Part shown: positions 1 through 8,892 of the stretch, piece by piece
How the letters are laid out: each line of letters starts with the position of its first letter
Numbering within the stretch: the first letter of the stretch is position 1
Assembly: GCA_964462945.1 (NCBI GenBank)
Contig: CAYWZW010000004.1
Coordinates: 1-64,000 of the forward strand
Direction: 5' to 3'
Source of the DNA: GCA-020343675 sp964462945
GTDB lineage: Bacteria; Planctomycetota; Phycisphaerae; Sedimentisphaerales; Anaerobacaceae
DNA: 64,000 bases
The notes under the pieces: model-generated
Seen by the model: the letters and a program-made list of their open reading frames with translations, nothing else
What the model was told of the DNA's origin: nothing
Database searches by the model: none
Program-made: the position numbers and the translations under genes

Positions 1-48
1 TGCGTGTACGGTACGAAAAACGTGACGATATTCATCAAGCGTTCCTAA
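1..48 (+). CDS. possible 3' end of a gene cut by the window edge
   Basis: Frame 1 is open from the first base to a TAA at 46-48 and would give a 15-residue tail ending in IFIKRS. It would run convergently toward the metal permease. The piece is too short to test as coding; it is listed only because the frame reads cleanly and lies just before the next gene's 3' end. Confidence 0.25.
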   Translation, partial: CVYGTKNVTIFIKRS

Positions 49-103
49 TCATCGGCTGTTTTCTAATATGCTGGCGACGAGTTATTCAGTTTTGTTAGAG
101 TGC

Positions 104-1132
104 CTAATGACCGGCGGTATGGGCGTGTTTGGTCCGGGGCCACAGCGCATAGCCCAGAACGACCAGCAGTGCGAGTGCCGACGCATATTTTATCGCGTCC
201 GGCAGCATCCAGTGGGGACCAGAGGCGACTTTGATGTCCATACCGGCCGCCATGTAATCGAGCAGAATGCCGCTCAGGAGGGCGCAACCTGCCACGGCGG
301 CTAAATAGGTTAACGCTGTCCGCTTGCCCAAGATTTTCCAAATGGTCACAAATGACGCCGCATTGGTTGCCGGCCCGGTCATTAGAAAGACCAGGGCCGC
401 GCCTGGGGTAAGGCCCTTCATGATCAACGCCGCCGCGACGGGCACAGATGCGGTGGCACAGACGTAAATCGGTATGCCCAGAAGCATCATCACCACCATA
501 GCGAAAATGCCGGTGCCCAAGCTTTCGGCGAAATAGTCGTCCGGCACGAGAGCGGAAATGAAGGCGGCGACGGCCAAGCCCACCAGCATGGCCTTGCCGA
601 TATCGCCAGGCAGCGTGACAAAGCCGTATTTCAATCCCCTGATGACTTTGCCTGTTTTCTCATGGCTGCAGCACTCATCCGTACATTTTTCCGGCAGCTT
701 GTTTTCGGACTCAGGCGATTGCCCGAAAATATCAACCAAGGCGCCGCCGACCAGGCCGGTGACGAACGCCGCGACGGGCCTGAAAACGGCGAAGACCGGG
801 CCCAGCAGACTCAAGGTTACCAGGATGCTGTCCACGCCGGTCTGCGGGGTCGAGAGCAGAAATGCAATCGTGGCGCCCTTACTGGCTCCGTGCTTGCGGA
901 GCGACATGGATACCGGGATGACGCTGCACGAGCATAGAGGCAGCGGAACCCCGAAAAGTGACGCCTTGAACAGGGGCCAGAACCCTCTGCCGCCCAGGTG
1001 TCTCTCAACCAGGGGCTGAGACACGAGCACCGAGAGGAGCCCCGCCATGAAAAAACCAAAGAGCAAGTAGGGCGACATCTCAACGATGGTAGCCCAGAAA
1101 TCCATGATTATCATTTTCACGTAATCGGTCAT
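104..1132 (-). CDS. SO_0444/ArsP-type permease, probable heavy-metal efflux
   Basis: 342-residue polytopic inner-membrane protein of the DUF318 permease family (SO_0444 Cu/Zn efflux / ArsP type). About eight hydrophobic segments are visible. Family hallmarks are the PLCSCSVIP motif with Cys67 and Cys69, a second PIYVCATASVPVA motif near residues 221-233 with Cys225, and TGPATNAAS near 252-260. A cytoplasmic loop at 150-157 is rich in Cys and His (C150, C154, C155, H157) and could bind metal. It is the last of three same-strand genes (ferredoxin-like, trans-sulfuration enzyme, permease), 81 bp after the previous one. Substrate (Cu, Zn or an organoarsenical) cannot be fixed from sequence. Confidence 0.85.
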   Translation of the reverse strand: MTDYVKMIIMDFWATIVEMSPYLLFGFFMAGLLSVLVSQPLVERHLGGRGFWPLFKASLFGVPLPLCSCSVIPVSMSLRKHGASKGATIAFLLSTPQTGVDSILVTLSLLGPVFAVFRPVAAFVTGLVGGALVDIFGQSPESENKLPEKCTDECCSHEKTGKVIRGLKYGFVTLPGDIGKAMLVGLAVAAFISALVPDDYFAESLGTGIFAMVVMMLLGIPIYVCATASVPVAAALIMKGLTPGAALVFLMTGPATNAASFVTIWKILGKRTALTYLAAVAGCALLSGILLDYMAAGMDIKVASGPHWMLPDAIKYASALALLVVLGYALWPRTKHAHTAGH

Positions 1133-1213
1133 TGTGAATATCCTCGCTTGCAGCGTGCGCCGTGAAAGTCCGGCGCCGCCCCGACCTGGCGAGCCGTCGC
1201 GGACAGATGGCCT

Positions 1214-2419
1214 TTAGTGGCCCAAGCCCCGCTCAAGATCGGCTATAATATCTTCGACGTCTTCAATTCCGACCGCAAGCCTGAAAAGGGTGTCGGTGAT
1301 TCCCAGTTTATAGCGGTCCTTTCTGGTATAATCGTAATAGCTGACCAGGGCCGGGTGCGTGATCAGCGTTTCGACCCCGCCGAGGCTCGGTCCGATGTAG
1401 CACAGCTCCAGGGCATCCAGAAATCGCTTGGCGGTGCTGAGGCTGCCCTTTATCTCAAACGTCACCACCCCCCCGCCGCCGCTCATCTGTTCTTTGGCCA
1501 CATCGTAGTGTGGATGGCTTTCGAGGAATGGATAATAGACTCTCCTGACGCGGGGGTGACTCTCAAGGAATTCGGCGACCTGCAGTGCGGTTTCATTTTG
1601 CTTTTTGACCCGCAGGGGAAACGTCTTGAGCCCGCGCAGCAGAAGATAGCAGCAATGCGGGTCGATCAGGCCGCCCATCGACTTGTGCAGGTTTCGTATC
1701 CTATCGACCAGCTCCGTTCTCCCAAGGACCGCGCCGGCCAGGATGTCGTTATGGCCCGCGAGATATTTCGTGCAGCTTTGCAGCACGATATCCATTCCAA
1801 ATTCGATCGGTCTCTGGTTCAGCGGAGTGGCAAACGTGCTGTCGATGAGCGTCAGGACGTGGTGTTTGTCGGCGATCTTCTTGATCTTGACCAGGTCGAA
1901 GATATTCAGGTACGGATTGGTCGGCGATTCGGAAAATATAAAACGCGTGTTCTTCTTGATCGCGCGCTCGAGTCCTTCGTAATCGCCGAACGGGACAATG
2001 GTGCACTCGACGCCAAATTGTTTCAGATAGAACCGGCAAAATTCAAGCGTCTTCTTGTAGCTGTCGTCGGTAATGACAATATGGTCGCCCGACTGAACCA
2101 GAGTTAGAATGGTTGTCGTGATGGCGCTCATGCCGGAGGTGAACACGACACAGTCTTGCGCCCCGTCGAGATCGGCGAGGCGCTTTTCGGCAATCTTGGC
2201 AGTCGGATTGCCGTACCGGCCGTACTCGAAATGCTCTTTTCCCTTCTTGGTGTAGTCTTCAATGTGCTTGGAGTTCTGAAATGTAAACGTGGAGGTCTGA
2301 ATGATCGGCGTGGTGATAGAATCGGCGTACTTTCTCCTCGGCTCGCCGGCATGTATAGACCGAGTGGATAAAGAACGGTTCCCATTGAAGGAATTCTTTT
2401 TTCCGGAGGATTTCGCCAT
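1214..2419 (-). CDS. Cys/Met metabolism PLP enzyme (cystathionine gamma-synthase / beta-lyase family)
   Basis: 401-residue fold-type I PLP enzyme of the trans-sulfuration family, which makes or cleaves cystathionine, homocysteine or related thioethers. The PLP lysine is Lys218 in SCTKYLAGH; the cofactor and partner-subunit motif YGRYGNPT is at 67-73 and SGMSAI near 95-100. I place the start at ATG 2419, preceded by AAGGGAG with 5 nt spacing; the frame extends 18 nt upstream to a TTG, but that TTG lies just before the Shine-Dalgarno sequence. The gene follows the ferredoxin-like gene by 48 bp, so co-transcription is likely. Which reaction it performs (synthase, beta-lyase, gamma-lyase) cannot be told from these motifs. 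Confidence 0.88.
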   Translation of the reverse strand: MAKSSGKKNSFNGNRSLSTRSIHAGEPRRKYADSITTPIIQTSTFTFQNSKHIEDYTKKGKEHFEYGRYGNPTAKIAEKRLADLDGAQDCVVFTSGMSAITTTILTLVQSGDHIVITDDSYKKTLEFCRFYLKQFGVECTIVPFGDYEGLERAIKKNTRFIFSESPTNPYLNIFDLVKIKKIADKHHVLTLIDSTFATPLNQRPIEFGMDIVLQSCTKYLAGHNDILAGAVLGRTELVDRIRNLHKSMGGLIDPHCCYLLLRGLKTFPLRVKKQNETALQVAEFLESHPRVRRVYYPFLESHPHYDVAKEQMSGGGGVVTFEIKGSLSTAKRFLDALELCYIGPSLGGVETLITHPALVSYYDYTRKDRYKLGITDTLFRLAVGIEDVEDIIADLERGLGH

Positions 2420-2467
2420 GTGTTCTCCCTTGCTCAAATTGTCGCTCGCGTAGCCAAGTCGAAGGCC

Positions 2468-3199
2468 CTAACCGTGGACCGTTTCCGTTCGACTCACATT
2501 GCCCTGCAGGTCAATTGTAACATCTTCGAAGCTCATTTCAATTCCGTTCTTGGCGATAGCTTGGCGTGCGATATGGGTCAGGCCGTGGCAGCAAGGGACC
2601 TCCATGTGAATTACCGTCAGGCTGTTGAGCTTGTTGGCTTGCAGAATGGCGGCCAGCTTTTCGACGTAAAACTGGACGTCGTCGAGCTTCGGACAGCCCA
2701 CGGCGATACTGTGGTCCTTGAGAAACCTGCCGTGAAAATCGCCCATCGCGAACGGCACGCAGTCCGCGACCAGCAGCAGATCCGCATCGGCAAAATATGG
2801 CGCATGGGGCGAAACCAGCTTCAACTGCACCGGCCACTGGCCAAGCTGGGAGGGCACAGCCGCCGTGCGAGCCGCCTGGGCCGGACCGCCCTTCTCTCTC
2901 AATTGTCTGGCCGCCGTCCCCGGGCAGACAAAGGCGGCCTGCCTTTGGGCCTTTTCCTGCTCGGCCAGATGTGTCTTGGTTGCCTCTTCGTCGAACTCGG
3001 CGGCCTCTCTCTGTTCGATGGTTATCGCGTCTTCGGGGCAGTGTCCGATGCACGCCCCCAGGCCGTCACAGTAGAGCTCGCTGACCAGCCTGGCTTTGCC
3101 GTCCACGATCCGGATGGCGCCTTCGGCACAGGCGAGGGCACACTGCCCGCACCCGTTGCATTTTTCCTCATCTATTTTCACAATGTTGCGTAAAGCCAT
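2468..3199 (-). CDS. ferredoxin-like 4Fe-4S protein with C-terminal Cys-rich domain
   Basis: 243 residues. The N-terminus carries a full CxxCxxCxxxC cluster (C14, C17, C20, C24), then CDGLGACIGHCP (C44, C50, C54), in which the middle cysteine of a classical second cluster is missing. About 150 further residues contain single conserved-looking cysteines in VADC, VGCPK and VPCCHG. It is probably a cytoplasmic electron-transfer protein; the exact partner is unknown. The start at 3199 has GAGGTG 7 nt upstream. It heads the operon with the trans-sulfuration enzyme and metal permease. Confidence 0.8.
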   Translation of the reverse strand: MALRNIVKIDEEKCNGCGQCALACAEGAIRIVDGKARLVSELYCDGLGACIGHCPEDAITIEQREAAEFDEEATKTHLAEQEKAQRQAAFVCPGTAARQLREKGGPAQAARTAAVPSQLGQWPVQLKLVSPHAPYFADADLLLVADCVPFAMGDFHGRFLKDHSIAVGCPKLDDVQFYVEKLAAILQANKLNSLTVIHMEVPCCHGLTHIARQAIAKNGIEMSFEDVTIDLQGNVSRTETVHG

Positions 3200-3303
3200 C
3201 TTTCAGCACCTCATTTCGAACATTCTTTCCCCATTGGCAGCCCATTTGAACATTTCGGTTTCGTGTCACGCCTGCTGCGAACAGATTCCACTATTATATA
3301 TAC

Positions 3304-3316
3304 GACCATCATGGTC
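3304..3316. promoter_or_regulatory. small inverted repeat upstream of the ferredoxin operon
   Basis: GACCAT-C-ATGGTC, a perfect 6-bp inverted repeat with a 1-nt spacer, lies about 105 bp upstream of the ferredoxin-like gene and beside an AT-rich TATATATAAT run on the minus strand. It could be an operator over the operon promoter. No good -35 box could be placed, so the call is tentative. Confidence 0.25.
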
Positions 3317-3368
3317 TTACTTGTTCATTACGTCAATCAAGAGAACGGTATTTCTTGGACATTTATCT

Positions 3369-6206
3369 TTACTCCTCGACGAGCTTCTTGAAGCGAGGGT
3401 GGTCGCGTAAGGGGTTCCAATCCGGTTCAAGCCGCAGCAAGGGGATCGATAGATAACTAGATCTGGGCAGCAGAAACTCGATCTGGTCGATAGCTAAATC
3501 GAATTCGCCAACCATCACATAGATCTGGGCTAAATCACGGACTCGATAATAGCCTCGCCAGGCATCCTTGGTTATAGGAAGTAAGTCAACCCCTTTCTTT
3601 CCTTCTCGGATCGCATCTTCCTTGCGACCCAGACCTGCGTAGGCGATGCCGAGGGCACTGTGGAAACGCTCATCGTCGGGCTCTTGCTGGATTTTGTCTT
3701 CGAGGATTTTTCTACCCTCGTTGTAATATTTCTTCGCAAACTCATTTTCTCTCATGTACCTGTAGATTTCTGCATATCGCATATCCCTGGGGATAAAGCC
3801 AAACTGGCTATCAATATCTGCTGATTTCAAAGAGGAGAGCCCGTCCAAAGCCTTCTGATAGTTCCCTTCGTACACATCTAAAGTAATCAGCCAGCCCGTC
3901 TGAAATTCCTCTGGCGAGCTAATGTTCTTAAACGCCTCCTCCACGACTGCCCGTACATTCTCAATGCTGCCCTCCCAACTCAGGTATAGCTTGGCCTTCC
4001 AATCATACGGGAGCCACAAATCAGGAGCCAGCGAGATAGCCCTGTCATAACAGCGCATTGCTTCCGGATAGTTGCGCATCAACATAAACATTTGCCCCAG
4101 CTCAAAGACTACCATGTTGGAGAGAGGGTCAAGCTCGGAAGCCCTTTTGATATTGGCCAGCGCCTCCTCGAATTTTCCCTGTCGCCTTTGAACAGCGCCG
4201 ATATATAACAGCAGATCGCTATCGTTAGGCAGGTTCTTCCGGGCGATAGCGAACTCCTTCAGGGCGCGGTCATAATCCAGATGACCATGGTAATAATAAG
4301 TTCCCAAAGCCCAATGTGCCTCTGGCAAGTCAGGAGCGAGCTGTAACGCTCTGTCCACGGCCTTCTTTGCCATTTCAAGCCGTTCTAAGGTATGATCATA
4401 GTACTCCCAATACATCTGTGCATGACACCATGAGAGCCGAGCGTAGGCCAACGCAAACTTTGGGTCCAGCTCGACCGCCTTCTCATACATTCTAATGGCT
4501 ATTCTGAGGCCGCTTTCGAGATAAACTCGGTGCCAGTATTCGTTGCCCTGCAGAAAATAGTTGTATGCTTCCATGTTTTCTGTTGGCCTGGACCGCAGTG
4601 CCCGCCGTTCACGTTCAACCAGCGTAATATCCAGTGCCTGGGCCACCCGCTCGGCCAGGTCGGACTGTACCTGGAAAACTTCGCTCATATCATTGTCGTA
4701 GGCTTGTGCCCAGACGTGTGTGTCGTCGGCAGCCTTGATAAGCTGAGGTATTATTCTGACTCTGCTATTTGGATCGGAGGGCCGCTCACGCTGGACCGTT
4801 CCTTCCAGGATGTAATCAACCCGTAACTCATTAGCTATCTGCTGGGCACTTTTCTCTCTTTTCTTATACTGCATGGCGCTTTGACGGGAGATGACAGCCA
4901 GCCCGCGAACGACAGCTAAGCGAGCGCTGATAGCATCAGTAATGCCGGCGGTAAAATACTCGTCCTCAGCAGGCCCCAGATTCTCAAACGGCAGAACCAC
5001 CACCCGTATCTCACCTGAAGAGGGCTGGGCTTGCTCCTGCCGAACAAAACGGACAGCCATGGCACACAGGACAATAGTGACAATGGCACTGACAATCATG
5101 GCCGTTCTTCGCCGCTTCGCAGGCCGGATCACTGACAGTCCGCCCAGCGCTTCGTCGATTTGCAGGCATACATCCGCGATGTCCCCCAGCCGCCGGTCAG
5201 GGTCCTTTTCTAAGCAGCGGCGCAGCATAATACGTATGTTCCTCGGCGTGCTCTCCGGCAGCCGTTGCCAAGCAGGTTCTCGTTCGATAATGCGCGCCAA
5301 TGTATCTGTTGCGGTCTTGCCCTCGAACGGTAGCTGGCCGGTCAGCATTTGGTACATAATGCAGCCGAATGACCAGATATCCGTTCTGTGGTCAGTGGGT
5401 TTCCCCCGGGCCTGTTCCGGGCTCATATAAGCCGGCGTGCCTATTATATGGTCGACCTTAGTGGCAGTTGTTTCTCCATTTATGGCTTTGCTTACGGAGG
5501 GTTTGGCCAAACCGAAGTCCAGCACTTTGACCCTGCCTTCAGGCGTGATCTTGATATTGCCGGGCTTGAGGTCCTGATGGACGACACCTTTTTTGTGAGC
5601 TACCGAGATGGCCTCGGCCGCTTGTCGTCCGATTGAAAGGGCTTGCTCCACCCTGAGCGGTTCGCGAGCTATCCGCCGCGCAAGTGTCTCGCCGGGGACA
5701 TATTCGAGTATCAAATAACCGGGACCCTCTTCCTGCTCAATGATATCGTGGATAACAGCGATATTGGGATGATTCAAGGAAGCCAACAATTCGGCCTCAC
5801 GTCTGAAACGCATTCGGGCTGCGGAGTCGGCAGCCAGTTTAGCGGGCATACTCTTAATGGCAACTGAGCGTTTTAGCTTGGTGTCACGGGCAAGATAGAC
5901 AACTCCCATGCCCCCACGGCCAATCATCTCAATGATCTCAAAATATCCAACTCTCTGACCGACCAAATCCCTTTCAAGTGCGGCTTCTTCAAAGTCCCTC
6001 GCATCGGCCTGGACAATGGAATCGAACAAGGCATCGATCTCGCACAGGCTCTCGATGCGTTGCCGAATCTGCACTTCATGCTGAGGGTACTGCTCAACGA
6101 ATTCATCGATGTCGGGCTGCTCACCTCGCACATACGCATTGACGAATTGCGTCAATGCCTCATCGAGGGCATTGGCCTTGTTGTCATCCCTATTTGCAAC
6201 CATCAT
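3369..6206 (-). CDS. membrane Ser/Thr protein kinase with TolB/FlgO-like and TPR domains (HQD variant)
   Basis: 945 residues. N-terminal leader; Hanks-type kinase about 87-350 with glycine loop GRGGMGVVY (96-104), Lys118, DFG at 230-232 and APE-like SPEQ; one membrane helix about 369-386; a VLPFENLG domain (about 400-540) like the CadC/TolB N-terminal fold; then TPR repeats to the end. The catalytic loop reads HQDLKPGN (H210, Q211, D212) where active RD kinases have HRD. The start ATG overlaps the stop of the ECF sigma gene (ATGA), so the two are translationally coupled and probably work together. A paralogue with a normal HRD lies at 19.3-22.0 kb. Confidence 0.92.
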   Translation of the reverse strand: MMVANRDDNKANALDEALTQFVNAYVRGEQPDIDEFVEQYPQHEVQIRQRIESLCEIDALFDSIVQADARDFEEAALERDLVGQRVGYFEIIEMIGRGGMGVVYLARDTKLKRSVAIKSMPAKLAADSAARMRFRREAELLASLNHPNIAVIHDIIEQEEGPGYLILEYVPGETLARRIAREPLRVEQALSIGRQAAEAISVAHKKGVVHQDLKPGNIKITPEGRVKVLDFGLAKPSVSKAINGETTATKVDHIIGTPAYMSPEQARGKPTDHRTDIWSFGCIMYQMLTGQLPFEGKTATDTLARIIEREPAWQRLPESTPRNIRIMLRRCLEKDPDRRLGDIADVCLQIDEALGGLSVIRPAKRRRTAMIVSAIVTIVLCAMAVRFVRQEQAQPSSGEIRVVVLPFENLGPAEDEYFTAGITDAISARLAVVRGLAVISRQSAMQYKKREKSAQQIANELRVDYILEGTVQRERPSDPNSRVRIIPQLIKAADDTHVWAQAYDNDMSEVFQVQSDLAERVAQALDITLVERERRALRSRPTENMEAYNYFLQGNEYWHRVYLESGLRIAIRMYEKAVELDPKFALAYARLSWCHAQMYWEYYDHTLERLEMAKKAVDRALQLAPDLPEAHWALGTYYYHGHLDYDRALKEFAIARKNLPNDSDLLLYIGAVQRRQGKFEEALANIKRASELDPLSNMVVFELGQMFMLMRNYPEAMRCYDRAISLAPDLWLPYDWKAKLYLSWEGSIENVRAVVEEAFKNISSPEEFQTGWLITLDVYEGNYQKALDGLSSLKSADIDSQFGFIPRDMRYAEIYRYMRENEFAKKYYNEGRKILEDKIQQEPDDERFHSALGIAYAGLGRKEDAIREGKKGVDLLPITKDAWRGYYRVRDLAQIYVMVGEFDLAIDQIEFLLPRSSYLSIPLLRLEPDWNPLRDHPRFKKLVEE

Positions 6207-6820
6207 GCGTTCTCATAGGCGGCCGTTAGCGCCACCAAAGCGCGAGACAGCAGCATTGCTACGGCCCCCTTGCTCTTATCCAGCCTCGCTGCTATTTCCT
6301 CGTGTGAGAGTCTCTCAATCCTGCTTAGAACAATGACCTCCCGATACTCAGGCTTCAGATTGTCTATCGCTTTCTCAAGCCTGTCTAACTGCTCCTTTCT
6401 GGACAAGAGAACACTCGGCGTCGTCGTTTGCAGAGGACCAGCGACACCGAAAGAGCCTCGGTCAGTGGTCGTTTCCTCTCTTGTAAACGGAATTTCTCTG
6501 CGAATATCACGCTTGTCGGCATGAAATCTGTCCAGAATATCGTGAAATTTGTTCTCCGCTATCCTGCAGAGCCATCGCAGGAAGTCTCCCTCGTTTCGAT
6601 AGGTAAAGTCCTTGAGATTCCCCATCGCCTGAATAAGGGCATCCTGAACCACATCGACTGAGTCGAGCTTGGAGCGCAGCTCCGCCCCCATCCGAAGCCG
6701 TACAATTCGCCTTACGCGTTCGCCATAGACACTGCATAACTGGTTCAGCGCAGACACATCTCCCCGCTTCGCCAGAGCCACCAACTGTTGGGTCTTATGA
6801 TCATTGACGGGGCTCACCAT
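6203..6820 (-). CDS. ECF-type RNA polymerase sigma factor (planctomycetal, kinase-linked)
   Basis: 205 residues. Region 2 covers about 25-95 (DVVQDALIQA, then FLRWLCRIAENKFHDI) and region 4 about 145-200 (LDRLEKAIDNLKPEYREV, then SHEEIAARLDKSKGAVAMLLSRAL). It would direct RNA polymerase to a dedicated promoter set. The start at 6820 has AAGGAG with 7 nt spacing. Its TGA overlaps the ATG of the TPR kinase downstream, matching the known planctomycete arrangement in which an ECF sigma factor and a large Ser/Thr kinase share an operon. No anti-sigma factor is visible, so the kinase is the likely regulator (inference). Confidence 0.92.
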   Translation of the reverse strand: MVSPVNDHKTQQLVALAKRGDVSALNQLCSVYGERVRRIVRLRMGAELRSKLDSVDVVQDALIQAMGNLKDFTYRNEGDFLRWLCRIAENKFHDILDRFHADKRDIRREIPFTREETTTDRGSFGVAGPLQTTTPSVLLSRKEQLDRLEKAIDNLKPEYREVIVLSRIERLSHEEIAARLDKSKGAVAMLLSRALVALTAAYENA

Positions 6821-7057
6821 TCGCTAACTCCTTGAACCCAAAGACATTGCACCCATTATACGGACTTTCCCATGATTTTTCAATTGAGTCCGTTAAGTTG
6901 CCGTTGTTTTCCCGTTTAAAAGAGTAGGAGCAATGGATTAAAAGGGCCGGTTCTTTTGAAAAATCGTTGTTCTGAAACAGGCTTCCTGAGGTCTTTGGAG
7001 CAAGAACATTAACCGTCTCCCGTGTGTGCGGGGGACCAAATTTGAAAGGGTTGTAAG

Positions 7058-8746
7058 ATGAAAAAGACAATTTCACTCGTACTGGTTTTGATATTGGCCG
7101 TGGTTACTGAGGCTACAAAGGCGGATTTCACCTTCGGCCGGCCCGTCAATCTTGGGCCTGTCGTCAACAACCCGTATGAAGACTGGGGCCCTTTTGTCTC
7201 GTCTGACGGTCTGTTGCTCTATTTCGAGTCGCACGGGCCCGGTGGGATTGGGTCGGGCGACATTTGGGTGAGCACGCGAGCAAGCATGTCCGATGCATGG
7301 GGACCGCCGGTGAATCTCGGGGCACCCGTCAACAGTGAATACGACGAGGGCAATCCATCCATTACACCCGACGGGCTTACACTCTACTTTAGCTCGTTGC
7401 GGCCCGGCGGGCTAGGCAGGTGGGACATCTGGGTAACCACCAGGCCGACGAGAGAGAGCCCTTGGGGACAGCCGGTGAATTTGGGGTCTGCCATCAACTC
7501 CGCGGGCGACGAGTTTTTCGGTTGCATTTCAGTAGACGGCTGTTCGCTCTACTTCTCCAATGCGCTTGTTCAGGCCGGTGATTATTTTTATGGGGGGGAT
7601 ATATACATGACGACGCGACCCACAAAAGACAGCCCTTGGGGCCCGCCGGCGAATCTGGGGCTAATGCCATCTCGCAATGGGTCTGGGAATTGGAGTCCAT
7701 GCATATCAGCCGACGGCCTAGCCCTCTTTTTTGAGTCTGATTACGCCAATGTGGCCCTCTTCCCGGATATATGGTTAGCGACACGGACCAGCGAAGAGAG
7801 CAAATGGGGTACTCCCATACTACTCGGGCCGGAGATCAACACTCAGAGCGGGGAGGACAGACCAAGCATTTCGGCTGACGGTCGTACCCTCTATTTCTGC
7901 TCCAATCGGCCGGGCGGCTACGGCGATTATGATATCTGGCAGGCGCCGATCATTCCCATTGTTGATTTCAACGGCGATGCGAAGGTGGATATCCAAGACC
8001 TTCTGAGACTCATCGAATCCTGGGGCAAGGATGACCCGTCGGTGGATATGGGCCCTATGCCGTGGGGCGATGGCAAGGTCGATGTGAATGACCTGCAGGT
8101 CCTGATGAGCTACTGGCAGCAGGAAATCCTGCCACCTGAATTGGCCGCGTATTGGAAGCTCGACGAAGCAGAAGGAAGCGTTGCTCAGAACAGCGTCAGT
8201 GACAATCACGGCGTACTCCATGGTGAGCCGCTCTGGCAGCCTGCCGGCGGCAAGAAAGCCGGCGCACTGGCGTTCGACGGGATCGATGACTACGTCAGCA
8301 CCAATTTTGTGCTAAATCCGTGGGATGGTCCGTTCAGCGTCTTGGCCTGGATTCAGGGCGGCACGCCCGGGGACGCAGTTATCTCCCAACTCGATGGTAT
8401 CCTTGCCGGAAATGGCGCGACCTGGCTCGGCACCGAAGCGGCAGGCGGGGCACTTATGACTGCCTTAGTGCCGCCTGCGGAGGGCCGGTTTATCCCGCAG
8501 CCGCTCAAGTCGCAGTCGGTCATCACGGACGGCCAGTGGCATCATATCGGCCTGGTCTGGGATGGCTCTCGCCGGGCCTTATACGTGGATGGTGCGCAAG
8601 CCGCCGAAGACGGCGCGGCTCTGGCTGCGTTGAAATACTCGGATGGCGGCCTGCACATCGGCGCCGGCAAGGCCCTCGACGCAGCGGGTTTCTTCTCCGG
8701 CCTGATCGACGACGTCCGCATCTACAACCGAGCCGTGAGCCCATAG
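7058..8746 (+). CDS. secreted PD40 propeller - dockerin-like - LamG protein
   Basis: 562 residues. Signal peptide at 1-22. About six WD40-like PD40 blades at 30-300, with recurring phrases of the type PVNLG, SADGLTLYF and GGxGxxDIW. A dockerin-type EF-hand pair lies about 305-350 (VDFNGDAKVDIQDLL, then GDGKVDVNDLQ). A LamG/concanavalin-like domain occupies about 365-560. It is probably exported and carbohydrate- or matrix-binding; no catalytic domain is visible. The gene is divergent from the ECF sigma gene, so it could be a target of that sigma factor, but nothing in the sequence proves this. AAAGGG lies 7 nt before the ATG. Confidence 0.88.
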   Translation: MKKTISLVLVLILAVVTEATKADFTFGRPVNLGPVVNNPYEDWGPFVSSDGLLLYFESHGPGGIGSGDIWVSTRASMSDAWGPPVNLGAPVNSEYDEGNPSITPDGLTLYFSSLRPGGLGRWDIWVTTRPTRESPWGQPVNLGSAINSAGDEFFGCISVDGCSLYFSNALVQAGDYFYGGDIYMTTRPTKDSPWGPPANLGLMPSRNGSGNWSPCISADGLALFFESDYANVALFPDIWLATRTSEESKWGTPILLGPEINTQSGEDRPSISADGRTLYFCSNRPGGYGDYDIWQAPIIPIVDFNGDAKVDIQDLLRLIESWGKDDPSVDMGPMPWGDGKVDVNDLQVLMSYWQQEILPPELAAYWKLDEAEGSVAQNSVSDNHGVLHGEPLWQPAGGKKAGALAFDGIDDYVSTNFVLNPWDGPFSVLAWIQGGTPGDAVISQLDGILAGNGATWLGTEAAGGALMTALVPPAEGRFIPQPLKSQSVITDGQWHHIGLVWDGSRRALYVDGAQAAEDGAALAALKYSDGGLHIGAGKALDAAGFFSGLIDDVRIYNRAVSP

Positions 8747-8809
8747 CAAAGGGCGACCCTGGCACAGTAGGCCACCTCAGAAGGAAACCAAACGCCCAAT
8801 ATAGTCAAA

Positions 8810-8857
8810 GGGCTGGCCCCCGTGTCTTCTGTCGAAGACAGAAACGGGGGTTAGCCC
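8810..8857. terminator. long hairpin between convergent genes (probable bidirectional terminator)
   Basis: GGGCT-GGCCCCCGT on the left pairs with ACGGGGG-TTAGCCC on the right, continuing inward through TCT/AGA and TGTC/GACA around a GAA loop, about 20 paired bases with small bulges. It sits in the 146-bp gap between two convergent genes. No T-tract follows on either side, so it is either a factor-assisted terminator or a dispersed palindromic repeat. Confidence 0.5.
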
Positions 8858-8892
8858 TACCTTGTTTGGAAGGGTACATTGAATCCTGGTCT

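Noticed and set aside
1217..2107. 296-codon plus-strand frame opposite the trans-sulfuration gene
   Set aside because: Antisense shadow; the minus-strand gene has PLP motifs in full.
2420..3193. 257-codon plus-strand frame opposite the ferredoxin-like gene
   Set aside because: Shadow of the CxxCxxC protein on the other strand; no ribosome site and no motif.
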